NCBI RefSeq assembly: GCF_014269285.1
Contig: NZ_JACOAF010000044.1
Location: 186,001-250,000, forward strand
Source of the DNA: Rufibacter sediminis
Lineage (GTDB): Bacteria > Bacteroidota > Bacteroidia > Cytophagales > Hymenobacteraceae
Reading direction: 5' to 3'
Length of the DNA: 64,000 nt
The stretch's first letter is position 1, and each line of letters opens with the position of its first letter. A program made the position numbers and the translations under genes. Below, piece by piece: positions 35,104 to 42,880 of the stretch. The notes below the pieces were generated by a model that was not told the origin of the DNA, made no database searches, and saw nothing but the letters and a program-made list of their open reading frames with translations.

Positions 35104-36087
35104 TTAAGCAACGCCCGATGCGTTTTTCAGGGCCTGTACAATGGTGTTAGGGCCTAAAGTGAGTTTGAATTTATTGTGTTCAAAAGCTTTCGCGCCGCGC
35201 ATGGCTATCTGAGCGGCTTGCAGGAAGGTGGCTTCAGTGGCAGGTTTTCCGGCCAGAAACTGTTCGGCCTCATTCAGTCGCCACGGTTTGTGCGCCACGC
35301 CGCCCATGGCCAACCTCGCCGATTTGATGGTACTGCCGTCTAAGTCCAAAGCAGCGGCCACCGAAACTAGAGCAAAGGCATAGGAGTTGCGGTCGCGTAC
35401 TTTGAGGTAATTCACGTTTTTGGTATAGGGGTTCTCCGGAACATCCACGGCCATAATCAACTCGCCCTGTTGTAGGTTGGTGTGGATTTGGGGCGTGTCG
35501 CCGGGCAGGCGGTGGAACTCTGCGAATGGGATTTTTCTATCGCCTTTGGGGCCAGAAACCAGCACGACGGCATCCAGCGCCACCAACGCCACGTTCATGT
35601 CTGAGGGGTTCACGGCAATGCATTTGTCGCTGTGCCCGAAGATGGCGTGCATGCGGTTGTAGCCTTCCAGCGCGCCGCAGCCGGTGCCCGGCTCGCGTTT
35701 GTTGCAGGGCATGGCCGTGTCATAGAAATACGGGCAGCGCACGCGTTGCATCATATTCCCGCCCACGGTGGCCATGTTCCGGAGCTGCGCCGAGGCCCCC
35801 GCGTTCAAGGCCTGCGCCAACAGCGGATGTTTCTCCAGCACCAGTTTATCCTCGGCCACGGCCCCGTTCAGCGCCAGAGCTCCAATGCGCACGTTGCCGT
35901 TTTCCCGCTCTATTTTCCGGAGCGGAAGTTTGTTGATGTCTACCAGTTTCTCGGGGTTCATGACGCCGCGCTTCATGAGGTCCACCAGGTTGGTGCCTCC
36001 GGCGATGAACACAGCCGACTGGTCTTTGGCTACCGTGTCAATGGCCGCCTTGGATTTGCTGGGTTTTACGTATTGGAACTGAATCAT
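35104..36087 (-). CDS. Xanthine dehydrogenase-family FAD-binding subunit
   Basis: 327 residues. FAD-binding type 2 fold of the CoxM/PaoB group: AVFIAGGTNLVDLMKRGVM near residue 26 (pyrophosphate binding), RNMATVGGNMMQRVRCPYFY near 103-122, and CCO-type C-terminal domain. The insertion with cysteines (RCPYFYDTAMPCNKREPGTG) resembles the extra Fe-S loop seen in PaoB. Electrons pass from the molybdenum subunit through Fe-S to FAD. Overlaps the upstream Fe-S gene by 4 nt (ATGA). Confidence 0.93.
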   Translation of the reverse strand: MIQFQYVKPSKSKAAIDTVAKDQSAVFIAGGTNLVDLMKRGVMNPEKLVDINKLPLRKIERENGNVRIGALALNGAVAEDKLVLEKHPLLAQALNAGASAQLRNMATVGGNMMQRVRCPYFYDTAMPCNKREPGTGCGALEGYNRMHAIFGHSDKCIAVNPSDMNVALVALDAVVLVSGPKGDRKIPFAEFHRLPGDTPQIHTNLQQGELIMAVDVPENPYTKNVNYLKVRDRNSYAFALVSVAAALDLDGSTIKSARLAMGGVAHKPWRLNEAEQFLAGKPATEATFLQAAQIAMRGAKAFEHNKFKLTLGPNTIVQALKNASGVA

Positions 36088-36737
36088 ACCCGCTGTCCTC
36101 CGTTTTTAACTTCCTTGATGGCGTTCACAATGTTGGGGTAAGCGCCGCACCGGCAGATGTTCCCGCTCATGTACTCGCGGATTTCTTCGTCAGAATCGGC
36201 GTGGCCTTCCCGTACGCAGGCCACCGCGCTCATGATCTGGCCCGGCGTGCAGTAACCGCACTGGAAACCGTCATGCTTGATGAACGCTTCCTGCATGGGG
36301 TGCAGCTTGTCGCCGTTGGCGAGGCCCTCAATGGTGGTCACTTCTTTGCCGTCTACCATGGCCGCCAAGGTGAGGCAAGACAGAACGCGCTGTCCGTCTA
36401 CGTGCACGGTGCAGGCGCCGCACTGGCCGTAGTCGCAGCCTTTCTTGGTGCCGGTCAGGTGCATCTGCTCGCGCAGCAAGTCCAGCAGCGTAGCCCGCGG
36501 CTCTATAGACAGTTTGTGTTTTTTGCCGTTGATGCCTAGCGTCACTTTCACCTGCTCAAACACGGCGGCTACTTTCTCCTCAAACTTCAGTTCGGCGGCT
36601 TTGATGGCCGCGCTGGGAGCCAGGGCCAGGGCCGTCAAGAGCGAGGATTGCTTCAGGAACGTGCGTCGGGCATCTGAATGTTGAGGCCCGTTCTCCTCTT
36701 CAGGAAGGTTTTTTTCGGGGAATTTATCGGAAGACAT
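36084..36737 (-). CDS. Xanthine dehydrogenase-family 2Fe-2S subunit with Tat signal
   Basis: 217 residues. A twin-arginine signal (RRTFLKQSSLLTALALAPSA) sits after a 23-residue N-terminal extension, so the complex is probably exported to the periplasm folded. First cluster: cysteines in GCDYGQCGACTVHVDG and LSCLTL; second cluster: CGYCTPGQ and CRCGAYPNIV. This matches PaoA of periplasmic aldehyde oxidoreductases. First gene of the operon; I found no good promoter upstream on this strand. Confidence 0.94.
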   Translation of the reverse strand: MSSDKFPEKNLPEEENGPQHSDARRTFLKQSSLLTALALAPSAAIKAAELKFEEKVAAVFEQVKVTLGINGKKHKLSIEPRATLLDLLREQMHLTGTKKGCDYGQCGACTVHVDGQRVLSCLTLAAMVDGKEVTTIEGLANGDKLHPMQEAFIKHDGFQCGYCTPGQIMSAVACVREGHADSDEEIREYMSGNICRCGAYPNIVNAIKEVKNGGQRV

Positions 36738-36858
36738 ATAAATGTGCGGTGGATTTCTGGTTTAACCTACTAGTATACGCAGGTACGTCCTTAGAAAGTG
36801 TATAAATAAGGACTGAATCAAGACGAATTTCCACCGCTCAAAAACTTGTTACGGGATT

Positions 36859-36898
36859 CGAGTTTGGGGCTGATTTCAGAAAAACGGCCCCTAAACGC
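36859..36898. repeat. 40-bp palindrome, copy 10
   Basis: Starts CGAGTTTGGGGCTGATTTC and ends ACGGCCCCTAAACGC. Located between the divergent Fe-S subunit and GNAT genes. Confidence 0.75.
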
Positions 36899-36951
36899 AA
36901 CACTGACCTCAGTTTATCCGGAGCGGGATTCTCCTTTGATATTCTGGCCTG

Positions 36952-36959
36952 TATCTTTG
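36952..36959 (+). promoter_or_regulatory. -7 box of the GNAT gene
   Basis: TATCTTTG, exact fit to TAnnTTTG, 15 nt before the ATG at 36975. A -33 element at the standard distance is not evident. Confidence 0.45.
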
Positions 36960-36974
36960 GGTAAAAAACGCCGC

Positions 36975-37508
36975 ATGTCCGCTCACTCCACCAATACCTT
37001 CACCTTCCGCCCTGGCACTTCCGCCGATGCTTCTTTGCTCGCCGATTTAGGCTGGCGCACCTTTGACGAGACCTTCGCGGCCTACAACAAACCCGAGGAC
37101 ATGGAGGCCTTTCACTTTACCATGTACACCCCGGAACTTCAGGCCGCTGAACTAGCCGACCCGCACACCACGTTCCTGATTGCTGAAGCCGAAGGGGAGG
37201 CTGTGGCCTACGTGAAATGGAATACCGCCCCGGCACCCGCCGTAATTGCCGGAGAAAATCCTTTCCAGATAAGCCGTCTGTACCTCCTGCAAGGCTGGAC
37301 TGGCCGAGGGTTAGGCGATACGTTGATGAAAATGAGCTTAAAACGCGCTCAGGAGCACGGGCATGACGTGGTGTGGCTCACCGTCTGGGAAAGCAACGAG
37401 CGCGCTATTAGATTCTACCAGAAATACGGGTTTCAGGAAGCCGGTGAATTGAGTTTTGTGCTGGGCGCAGATGTGCAGCGCGATCTGTACATGCAGCGAT
37501 GGGTGTAA
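36975..37508 (+). CDS. GNAT family N-acetyltransferase
   Basis: 177 residues from ATG 36975; the longer frame upstream runs through the 40-bp palindrome and is not conserved-looking. GNAT features: FTFRPGTSADASLLADLGWR at the N-terminus, acetyl-CoA loop LYLLQGWTGRGLGDTLM (about 104-120, R/QxxGxG/A type) and the C-terminal WESNERAIRFYQKYGFQEAG. Such enzymes acetylate amines of small molecules or proteins; the substrate is unknown. Stands alone, upstream of the RAYT element. Confidence 0.9.
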   Translation: MSAHSTNTFTFRPGTSADASLLADLGWRTFDETFAAYNKPEDMEAFHFTMYTPELQAAELADPHTTFLIAEAEGEAVAYVKWNTAPAPAVIAGENPFQISRLYLLQGWTGRGLGDTLMKMSLKRAQEHGHDVVWLTVWESNERAIRFYQKYGFQEAGELSFVLGADVQRDLYMQRWV

Positions 37509-37514
37509 GCTAAT

Positions 37515-37560
37515 GGCGCAGACTCTCGCAGGTCCTCCGGACGCTACGAGGTCTTTGGAG
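37515..37560 (+). repeat. REP-like hairpin element left of the RAYT gene, copy 3
   Basis: 46 bp, starts GGCGCAGACTCTCGCAGGTC and contains GGACGCTACGAGGTC. It is the inverted partner of the copy at 38212-38257. Confidence 0.88.
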
Positions 37561-37590
37561 CAAACGCTTTCGGTTCTCGTATAGTGATAG

Positions 37591-38202
37591 ATGCAAAAGA
37601 CGAAGGATTTAGAGCCTTGTAAGTTCTACCATATTTATACGCGAGGCAATAACAGCGAATCAGTTTTCGTAAGTCAAGAAAGCTACTTGTATTTCCTGCA
37701 GCTATACCGGAAATATGTAGCCCCGTTTGTGCATACCTACTGCTATTGTCTGTTGCCTAATCATGTGCATTTTCTGATTCAGGTCAAGGAAGCAGAGGCT
37801 CTCTTGAAGAGAAGCGAGCAAAACCAAGAGTTCATTCCGGTAAGTCTTCAAAGGCAATGGGGACATTTACTTAACGCTTTCACAAAAGCGATGAACATCC
37901 GCTATGGGAGAGTAGATAGCCTGTTTCAGAAGCGCTTCAGAAGGAAAGAGGTTACCTCCGAGGCATACTTTACACGCCTGATTTTCTACATTCATTTCAA
38001 TCCACAGCACCACGGCCTGATTCAGGACTTCAAGGATTGGCCCTATTCGTCCTATCATAGCCTCTTATCTAAGAAGACCACCAATCTTGAGCGAGACACA
38101 GTTTTAGAATGGTTTGGCGACAGGGAACACATGGAGAGATTCCATCGAGAAGACGCTGATTTTCGCACCATAAGCCCTCTTATCGAAGAAGACGAACTGT
38201 AA
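37591..38202 (+). CDS. REP-associated tyrosine transposase (RAYT, Y1_Tnp family)
   Basis: 203 residues. HUH-type single-strand transposase: N-terminal FYHIYTRGNNSESVF, the metal-binding HUH motif HVHFLIQV within LLPNHVHFLIQV (about 52-63), the RAYT-specific NAFTKAMNIRYGRVDSLFQK (about 94-113), and SEAYFTRLIFYIHFNP (about 122-137), followed by the WPYSSYHSLL motif typical of RAYTs. It looks intact. RAYTs are usually single-copy and mobilise or maintain REP hairpins rather than themselves. Flanked at 31 and 10 nt by inverted REP-like elements. Confidence 0.9.
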   Translation: MQKTKDLEPCKFYHIYTRGNNSESVFVSQESYLYFLQLYRKYVAPFVHTYCYCLLPNHVHFLIQVKEAEALLKRSEQNQEFIPVSLQRQWGHLLNAFTKAMNIRYGRVDSLFQKRFRRKEVTSEAYFTRLIFYIHFNPQHHGLIQDFKDWPYSSYHSLLSKKTTNLERDTVLEWFGDREHMERFHREDADFRTISPLIEEDEL

Positions 38203-38211
38203 TACCGCCTA

Positions 38212-38257
38212 CTCAAAAGACCTCGTAGCGTCCAGAGGACCTGCGAGCGTCTGTGCC
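38212..38257 (-). repeat. REP-like hairpin element right of the RAYT gene, copy 4 (inverted)
   Basis: 46 bp, starts CTCAAAAGACCTCGTAGCGT and ends GCGAGCGTCTGTGCC. It begins 10 nt after the transposase stop. Confidence 0.88.
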
Positions 38258-38264
38258 AACCACC

Positions 38265-40472
38265 TCATACCACCAGCAAACCGCGCTCCCGCAAATCCAG
38301 CCAGGTATCGGTAATCAAAAACTCCTGAAAGGTGAACATCTGATCCTCGGGGTAATCAGCGGCTAGGTCTTTTAAAAGATATTTAGTGCCGAGGTCTTCT
38401 GACAAACGCGTGAGCCAGGTGTGCAGCCATTGGCCGACTTCCGGCGAGGTGCGGATTTCGTATTCCTCCGTTTTCTCGGTGAAGGTGAGCAGGGCGTTAT
38501 GGAACGTGCGGCCTTTCTTCGCTTTGGTCACTACTTCTATTTCCGGGGCATTGCCAAGCCACAGCACGCGCAGGTTCTGCTTCTCAGAATCAGGTTTGCC
38601 TATAGCTTCTACGGCTTGGGCAATCATATTTTTTGGGTGCGAGGCACGTGGAACCTTGAAATCAAACCAGAACGAAAGCGGTTCTTCCAGCCCGATGCCG
38701 TGCATGTAGTTGTACAGCGCCTTCGCCAAACCCGCCCCGAAACGTTCGTGGTCCGCGCCTTGCGGGTCCTCGTGCCACAGGTCATTATCCGCGAACAAGC
38801 CGGGTTCCGGACCCACTTTCACGACGCCGTATTTCTCGGGGTTCTTGCCGACGGGGCTGTGCGCGGTCATAGAAAAGCGGTGCCAGTAGCCAGACTGAAT
38901 CACGTTCTGGGCAAACAACTGCCGTACCACTTCCAGAGAGTCAATGGTTTCTTGGGCGGTTTGGGTGGGAAAGCCGTACATCAAGTACGCGTGCACCATG
39001 ATGCCCGCGGCGGTGAAATCCCGGGTCACTCTCGCCACCTGGGCAATGCTCACGCCTTTCTCCATCTTCGCCAGCAGGCGGTCTGAGGCGACTTCCAAGC
39101 CACCAGAAACGGCAATACAACCGCTGGCGGCCAGCAATCGGCACAGGTCAGCGCTGAAGGTTTTCTCGAAGCGGATGTTGCCCCACCAGGTAATTTTCAC
39201 GCCTCGGCGGAGCAGTTCAATGGCTAAATCGCGCAAGGCCAGGGGCGGGGCGGCTTCGTCCACGAAGTGGAAACCGGTCTGGCCCGTCTGCGCGATAATC
39301 TGTTCAATACGGTCCACCAGCAGCGTGGCGGGCGCGGTCTCGTAGCGGGAAATATAGTCTAAGGTGATGTCACAGAATGAGCAGCGTTTCCAGTAACAGC
39401 CGTGCGCTACGGTCAGTTTGTTCCAGCGTCCGTCAGACCAGAGGCGGTGCATGGGGTTGAGCACTTCCACCACGCTCAGGTACTCGTGTATTTTTAAATC
39501 AGAGTAATCAGGGGTGCCTACCTCGGTATGCGGAATATCGGCATCAGTAGCGCCGTTGATGTATTGTACTTCGTCCTTCAGTAACAGGAAGGTGCGTTGC
39601 AGTTGCTCCACAGCGCGCTGGCCCTGGAAAAACTCCAGTAAGCGCAGCCACGGGCCTTCGCCGTCGTCTAGCGTGATAAAATCGATGTATTTGAAAATGC
39701 GGGGCTCGCGGAGGGTTCTTAATTCAGTATTGGGGTAGCCGCCGCCCATGAGCGTTTTCACTTGCGGGTATCTTTGCTTGATGAACTGCGCCAGCCGCAG
39801 CGCGCCGTACAGATTGCCCGGGAACGGCACCGAGAAACCCACCACCTCAGGCTGCACTTCCTGCATTCGCTCGTCCAATAAATCCAGCAGGAGTTGGTCC
39901 ACCAGGTTAGGCGCGGTTTGCAGCTCATCTTCCAGTGGGTCAAAAGAGGTGGCGCTCAGGGCCAGTTTATCCGCGTAGCGGCTAAAGCCGAAGTGCGGGC
40001 AGACGGTTTCCTTGATTAAATCTGCCAAATCTTCTAGGTACAGCGTGGCCAGGTGCCGAGCGCGGTCGGTGATGCCCATCGTCCCGAAAGCTTCTTCCAA
40101 ATCCGCCAGCTGCAAAAACCTACTCGCCTCGGGCAGAAACGCGCCCATGGCGATGGGGTGGGCCAAAGTGCTGTCGCGGCCTTGCAGGAACTTGATGACG
40201 GGCTCAATGGTGTCCAGGTACGATTTGCGGAGGCGCAACATGCGCTGGCTGTTGTCTGACAACTCATACGTACCCTCCAGAATGGCCTGAAACACCTGTT
40301 GCAGTCCTTTTCTGGAGAACAGGCGCAATACCAACTCCAGCCCGAAATCGGCTTGAGTCACGTCAAATCCGCGCCCGCGCAGGAAACCTTTGATGTAAGC
40401 CGTGGCGGGGTAGGGGGTGTTGAGCTGCGTGAGCGGCGGGGTGAGGAGGAGGATTTTAGGAGCGGCGTTCAA
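38265..40472 (-). CDS. B12-binding domain radical SAM protein
   Basis: 735 residues. N-terminal cobalamin-binding-like Rossmann region (KILLLTPPLTQLNTPYPATA; later PEVVGFSVPFPGNLYGALRL and TLMGGGYPNTEL) with a helical insertion, then a radical SAM barrel (about 350-600). The cluster motif is GCYWKRCSFCD, i.e. CX4CX2C rather than the common CX3CX2C. Further barrel motifs: FHFVDEAAPPLAL, WWGNIRFEKTF, ISGGLEVASDRLLAKM-like strand and YLMYGFPTQT. The start is TTG. The reaction is unknown; methylation or rearrangement chemistry is typical of the class. No precursor peptide or partner gene is adjacent. Confidence 0.85.
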   Translation of the reverse strand: MNAAPKILLLTPPLTQLNTPYPATAYIKGFLRGRGFDVTQADFGLELVLRLFSRKGLQQVFQAILEGTYELSDNSQRMLRLRKSYLDTIEPVIKFLQGRDSTLAHPIAMGAFLPEASRFLQLADLEEAFGTMGITDRARHLATLYLEDLADLIKETVCPHFGFSRYADKLALSATSFDPLEDELQTAPNLVDQLLLDLLDERMQEVQPEVVGFSVPFPGNLYGALRLAQFIKQRYPQVKTLMGGGYPNTELRTLREPRIFKYIDFITLDDGEGPWLRLLEFFQGQRAVEQLQRTFLLLKDEVQYINGATDADIPHTEVGTPDYSDLKIHEYLSVVEVLNPMHRLWSDGRWNKLTVAHGCYWKRCSFCDITLDYISRYETAPATLLVDRIEQIIAQTGQTGFHFVDEAAPPLALRDLAIELLRRGVKITWWGNIRFEKTFSADLCRLLAASGCIAVSGGLEVASDRLLAKMEKGVSIAQVARVTRDFTAAGIMVHAYLMYGFPTQTAQETIDSLEVVRQLFAQNVIQSGYWHRFSMTAHSPVGKNPEKYGVVKVGPEPGLFADNDLWHEDPQGADHERFGAGLAKALYNYMHGIGLEEPLSFWFDFKVPRASHPKNMIAQAVEAIGKPDSEKQNLRVLWLGNAPEIEVVTKAKKGRTFHNALLTFTEKTEEYEIRTSPEVGQWLHTWLTRLSEDLGTKYLLKDLAADYPEDQMFTFQEFLITDTWLDLRERGLLVV

Positions 40473-40489
40473 AGGAATTCAAATTTGAG

Positions 40490-40497
40490 CAAAGGTA
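40490..40497 (-). promoter_or_regulatory. -7 box of the radical SAM gene
   Basis: TACCTTTG on the minus strand, 17 nt before the TTG start. No matching -33 box. The transcript would have a leader of about ten bases. Confidence 0.4.
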
Positions 40498-40534
40498 CGG
40501 AAAGGAGTTCTGAGTCTTGCGTGTTACGCGAGGA

Positions 40535-40574
40535 GTTGTTTTGGGCTTCATTTCGGAAAAACAGCCTCAAAGCG
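40535..40574. repeat. 40-bp palindrome, copy 11
   Basis: Starts GTTGTTTTGGGCTTCATTTC and ends CAGCCTCAAAGCG. Confidence 0.75.
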
Positions 40575-40707
40575 CAGTTCTAAACCGGTAAGCAGGAAAC
40601 AGCCTTCGCCCGTGATGAGTTCAGAAAGCCTTACAAGGCAGACCGGCAGTCGGAAAGAAAGTTGAATCCTCAGCAAGGAAACTGGCCGGCGATAACCTAA
40701 ATCGATT

Positions 40708-40747
40708 TGCGTTTAGAGGCTCTTTTCTGGGAAACCGGTGCAAAACG
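40708..40747. repeat. 40-bp palindrome, copy 12
   Basis: Starts TGCGTTTAGAGGCTCTTTTC and ends CCGGTGCAAAACG. Confidence 0.75.
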
Positions 40748-40897
40748 AGGCAGGGTGCTGGTTACAGGAATACTCGTGGTTTTGTATTGGAACATTCAAT
40801 GATTTTGAAAACCCGGTATATACAGTCACAGAGGGAGGTTGAGGAAGTAAAGGTTTGAAAGGGAATTGGATAGGACGTGTTGGTCTGCCGAATTTCG

Positions 40898-40928
40898 CGG
40901 TGTTTTGCGCAAACGGCGCTTAAAACAG
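40898..40928. repeat. Shortened 40-bp palindrome, copy 13
   Basis: CGGTGTTTTGCGC directly joined to AAACGGCGCTTAAAACAG: the outer arms are kept, and about ten central bases are missing. Confidence 0.5.
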
Positions 40929-41053
40929 ACCGGTCACGCATTGAACAAACCCATGCAGAAGCCGTTTGTGCAGAGGAATACTACCAGGTTTAAATTCTTC
41001 CTTTCTGTGGATTCTACGGATTTAAGCTTGGCCTAAACCTCTAACCTAGAAAC

Positions 41054-42010
41054 ATGTTCCATCACGTAAAAGACCTACAGTTTAATGCCCGGGTGTCTAA
41101 ACCAGATCCTCGCTTTGCTACCTTACTGCTGGAGCAGTTTGGGGGAGAGAACGGGGAGTTGGCGGCCGCCATGCAGTATTTCACCCAGGCGTTCGCCGCC
41201 AAGCAACCCTTTCCAGACAAGTATGACATGCTCATGGACATCGCTACGGAGGAATTCAGCCACCTGGAGATTGTGGGCGCCACTATCCAGATGCTGCTGA
41301 AAGGCGTGAACGGCGAGTTGAAAGACGCCGCCGACCAATCTGAAATCATGGAAGTGATGAACGGAAAGGCGGCCAAAGAGAACATCATCCACCAGGCGCT
41401 GTCCAACCCGCAGTTCGGGACGTTGAGCGCCGGCGGACCGCGTCTCACCAACAGCCAGGGCATTCCGTGGTGCGCTTCCTATATCCACTCCAACGGTGAC
41501 CTGACCGTAGATTTGCGCTCCAACATCGCCTCAGAATCACGGGCGAAACTGGTGTACGAATACCTCATGCAGTTCACCGATGACCCGTATGTGAAAGACA
41601 CGCTGTCGTTCCTGATGACCCGCGAGGTGGCCCACTTTGAGATGTTCCAGGCGGCCCTGTCTACCATTGAGCCCAACTACCCGCCGGGAGTGCTCCAAGC
41701 TGATCCGCGTTTCACAAACCAGTACTTTAACCTGTCACAGGGTGAAAGCGCCCGCGGACCCTGGAACGAAGGCGACATGCCCATCACCGGCAAAAGCTGG
41801 GATTACATTGAGGAACCATTAGCCCACGTGAAAGAAACCCAAGGCTTGCAGGACCGCGAGAAAGGCATTGAGAAGGAAATGAAGCTCACCGAGAAAATGA
41901 ACAAGGAGCTGAGCAAAATCAAAAGTGCCGAAATCACCAGTGCTGAACCCAAAGGTGTAGCCCAGTGGAGCAACTACAATGGTCAGGAGAGCGAGCAAGA
42001 CAAAAGCTAG
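41054..42010 (+). CDS. Manganese catalase family protein
   Basis: 318 residues. Non-haem dimanganese catalase four-helix fold: GGENGELAAAMQYFTQAF (about 35-52, first Glu ligand), MDIATEEFSHLEIVGATIQM (about 65-84, Glu and His ligands) and FLMTREVAHFEMFQAALSTI (about 185-204, Glu and His ligands). Splits hydrogen peroxide in the cytoplasm. The C-terminal 70 residues are charged and probably unstructured. Stands alone with a strong terminator; no promoter could be recognised upstream. Confidence 0.93.
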   Translation: MFHHVKDLQFNARVSKPDPRFATLLLEQFGGENGELAAAMQYFTQAFAAKQPFPDKYDMLMDIATEEFSHLEIVGATIQMLLKGVNGELKDAADQSEIMEVMNGKAAKENIIHQALSNPQFGTLSAGGPRLTNSQGIPWCASYIHSNGDLTVDLRSNIASESRAKLVYEYLMQFTDDPYVKDTLSFLMTREVAHFEMFQAALSTIEPNYPPGVLQADPRFTNQYFNLSQGESARGPWNEGDMPITGKSWDYIEEPLAHVKETQGLQDREKGIEKEMKLTEKMNKELSKIKSAEITSAEPKGVAQWSNYNGQESEQDKS

Positions 42011-42033
42011 TCTAGCCTCTATTCCATCTAAAT

Positions 42034-42085
42034 AAAAGCAAGCGTGGCTGCCAAGTTGAGAAACCTGGCAGCCACGCTTGCTTTT
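42034..42085 (+). terminator. Terminator of the manganese catalase gene
   Basis: A 20-bp perfect stem, AAAAGCAAGCGTGGCTGCCA, with a 12-nt loop and flanking A/T tracts. Confidence 0.85.
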
Positions 42086-42277
42086 AGAGGTATCGCAAGG
42101 CTGGTGCTGCCTGCCAACAGAAGCGGTTCTTTCCACTTCTCATCATTAAACTCAATTCAACTGGAGAGCCATCTTCCCCCAACCCGGCATTTCCCCGTTC
42201 CGCGACTTCCGCAATCTATCCGGTGCCCAGGCGGGGCCCGAGATTTACCGCGGGAGGTACGGACTGGCGAATGGCTG

Positions 42278-42317
42278 CCGCTTTAGGCTTCTTTTCTGAA
42301 AATGAGCCGCTAAACGG
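42278..42317. repeat. 40-bp palindrome, copy 14
   Basis: Starts CCGCTTTAGGCTTCTTTTC and ends TGAGCCGCTAAACGG. It is ten bases upstream of the YciI -7 box, where it could affect promoter use. Confidence 0.8.
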
Positions 42318-42327
42318 AAAGATGCCG

Positions 42328-42335
42328 TAGCTTTG
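42328..42335 (+). promoter_or_regulatory. -7 box of the YciI gene
   Basis: TAGCTTTG fits TAnnTTTG and lies 22 nt before the ATG. The position expected for the -33 box is occupied by the end of a 40-bp palindrome and does not match. Confidence 0.45.
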
Positions 42336-42357
42336 GAAAAACCCAAACGTCCTGTTT

Positions 42358-42648
42358 ATGTTTCTGATCGAATTAACCTATAAAGTAGCTTTCTCTGAGA
42401 TAGAGCCGTTTATGGCCGAGCACCTGGCCTTTGTGGAAAAAGGCTTTGCCAGCGGGTATTTCGTGGCCTCCGGGCGGAAAGTGCCCCGTGACGGAGGGCT
42501 CATTTTCTGCCAGGCCGCCAGCAAAACCGAGGTGGAGGAATTCCTGCAGCAAGATCCGTTTGTGTACCAGGACCTGGTGGAGCTCCGGATAGTGGAGTTC
42601 ATCGCCTCGCGCACCACCGCCGGAATGACGGGCTTGGCCGAAGCGTGA
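42358..42648 (+). CDS. YciI family protein
   Basis: 96 residues, the usual length of stand-alone YciI proteins (ferredoxin-like fold). Seen: FLIELTYKVAFSEIEPFMAE, HLAFVEKGFASGYFVASG with the family's His near residue 22, and a C-terminal QDPFVYQDLVELRIVEF in place of the usual DPF motif. Family members are putative small enzymes (a Asp-His dyad related to muconolactone isomerase folds); the reaction is unknown. Enclosed between two copies of the 40-bp palindrome. Confidence 0.9.
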   Translation: MFLIELTYKVAFSEIEPFMAEHLAFVEKGFASGYFVASGRKVPRDGGLIFCQAASKTEVEEFLQQDPFVYQDLVELRIVEFIASRTTAGMTGLAEA

Positions 42649-42653
42649 CCTGT

Positions 42654-42693
42654 CCGTTTTAAGTCCGTTTACCTGAAAAGAGCCTTAAAACGT
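42654..42693. repeat. 40-bp palindrome, copy 15
   Basis: Starts CCGTTTTAAGTCCGTTTAC and ends GAGCCTTAAAACGT, five bases after the YciI stop codon. Confidence 0.8.
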
Positions 42694-42880
42694 AATAGAT
42701 GGAAGCCTTGGCTGACGAAGGGAAATGGAACGAGGGGCTGCGGCGCAGGGCGGTAAGGGAATTTTTCCCGATTTAGATAGAAGAAGTACGGAGGTTCTCC
42801 GTAAAAGCTGAACAGCCCCGTTTTTCGTAAACGTAGCAGATGCGAGTTTCACCAATTGCCACCCGTCAACCCTTGACTTC

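Larger units (their letters stand above)
37515..38257 (+). mobile_element. RAYT transposase unit bounded by inverted REP-like hairpins
   Basis: The unit runs from one 46-bp hairpin element to its inverted copy and contains a single IS200/IS605-like transposase gene. The two ends match at all but about five positions when one is reverse-complemented. This is the organisation of REP-associated tyrosine transposases. Confidence 0.8.
40473..41053. other. Gene-free region with three copies of the 40-bp palindrome
   Basis: 581 bp between the divergent radical SAM and manganese catalase genes. Copies lie at 40535 and 40708 and a shortened one at 40898. A -7 box for the radical SAM gene is at its left end. 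I see no promoter for the catalase and no credible ORF. Confidence 0.7.
42086..42357. other. Gene-free region before the YciI gene
   Basis: Contains a 40-bp palindrome at 42278-42317 and a -7 box at 42328-42335. I see nothing else in it. Confidence 0.5.

Noticed and set aside
34141-35157. A 338-codon plus-strand frame opposite the molybdenum subunit gene
   Set aside because: Shadow of a well-supported gene; Gly/Val/His-rich without any recognisable motif.
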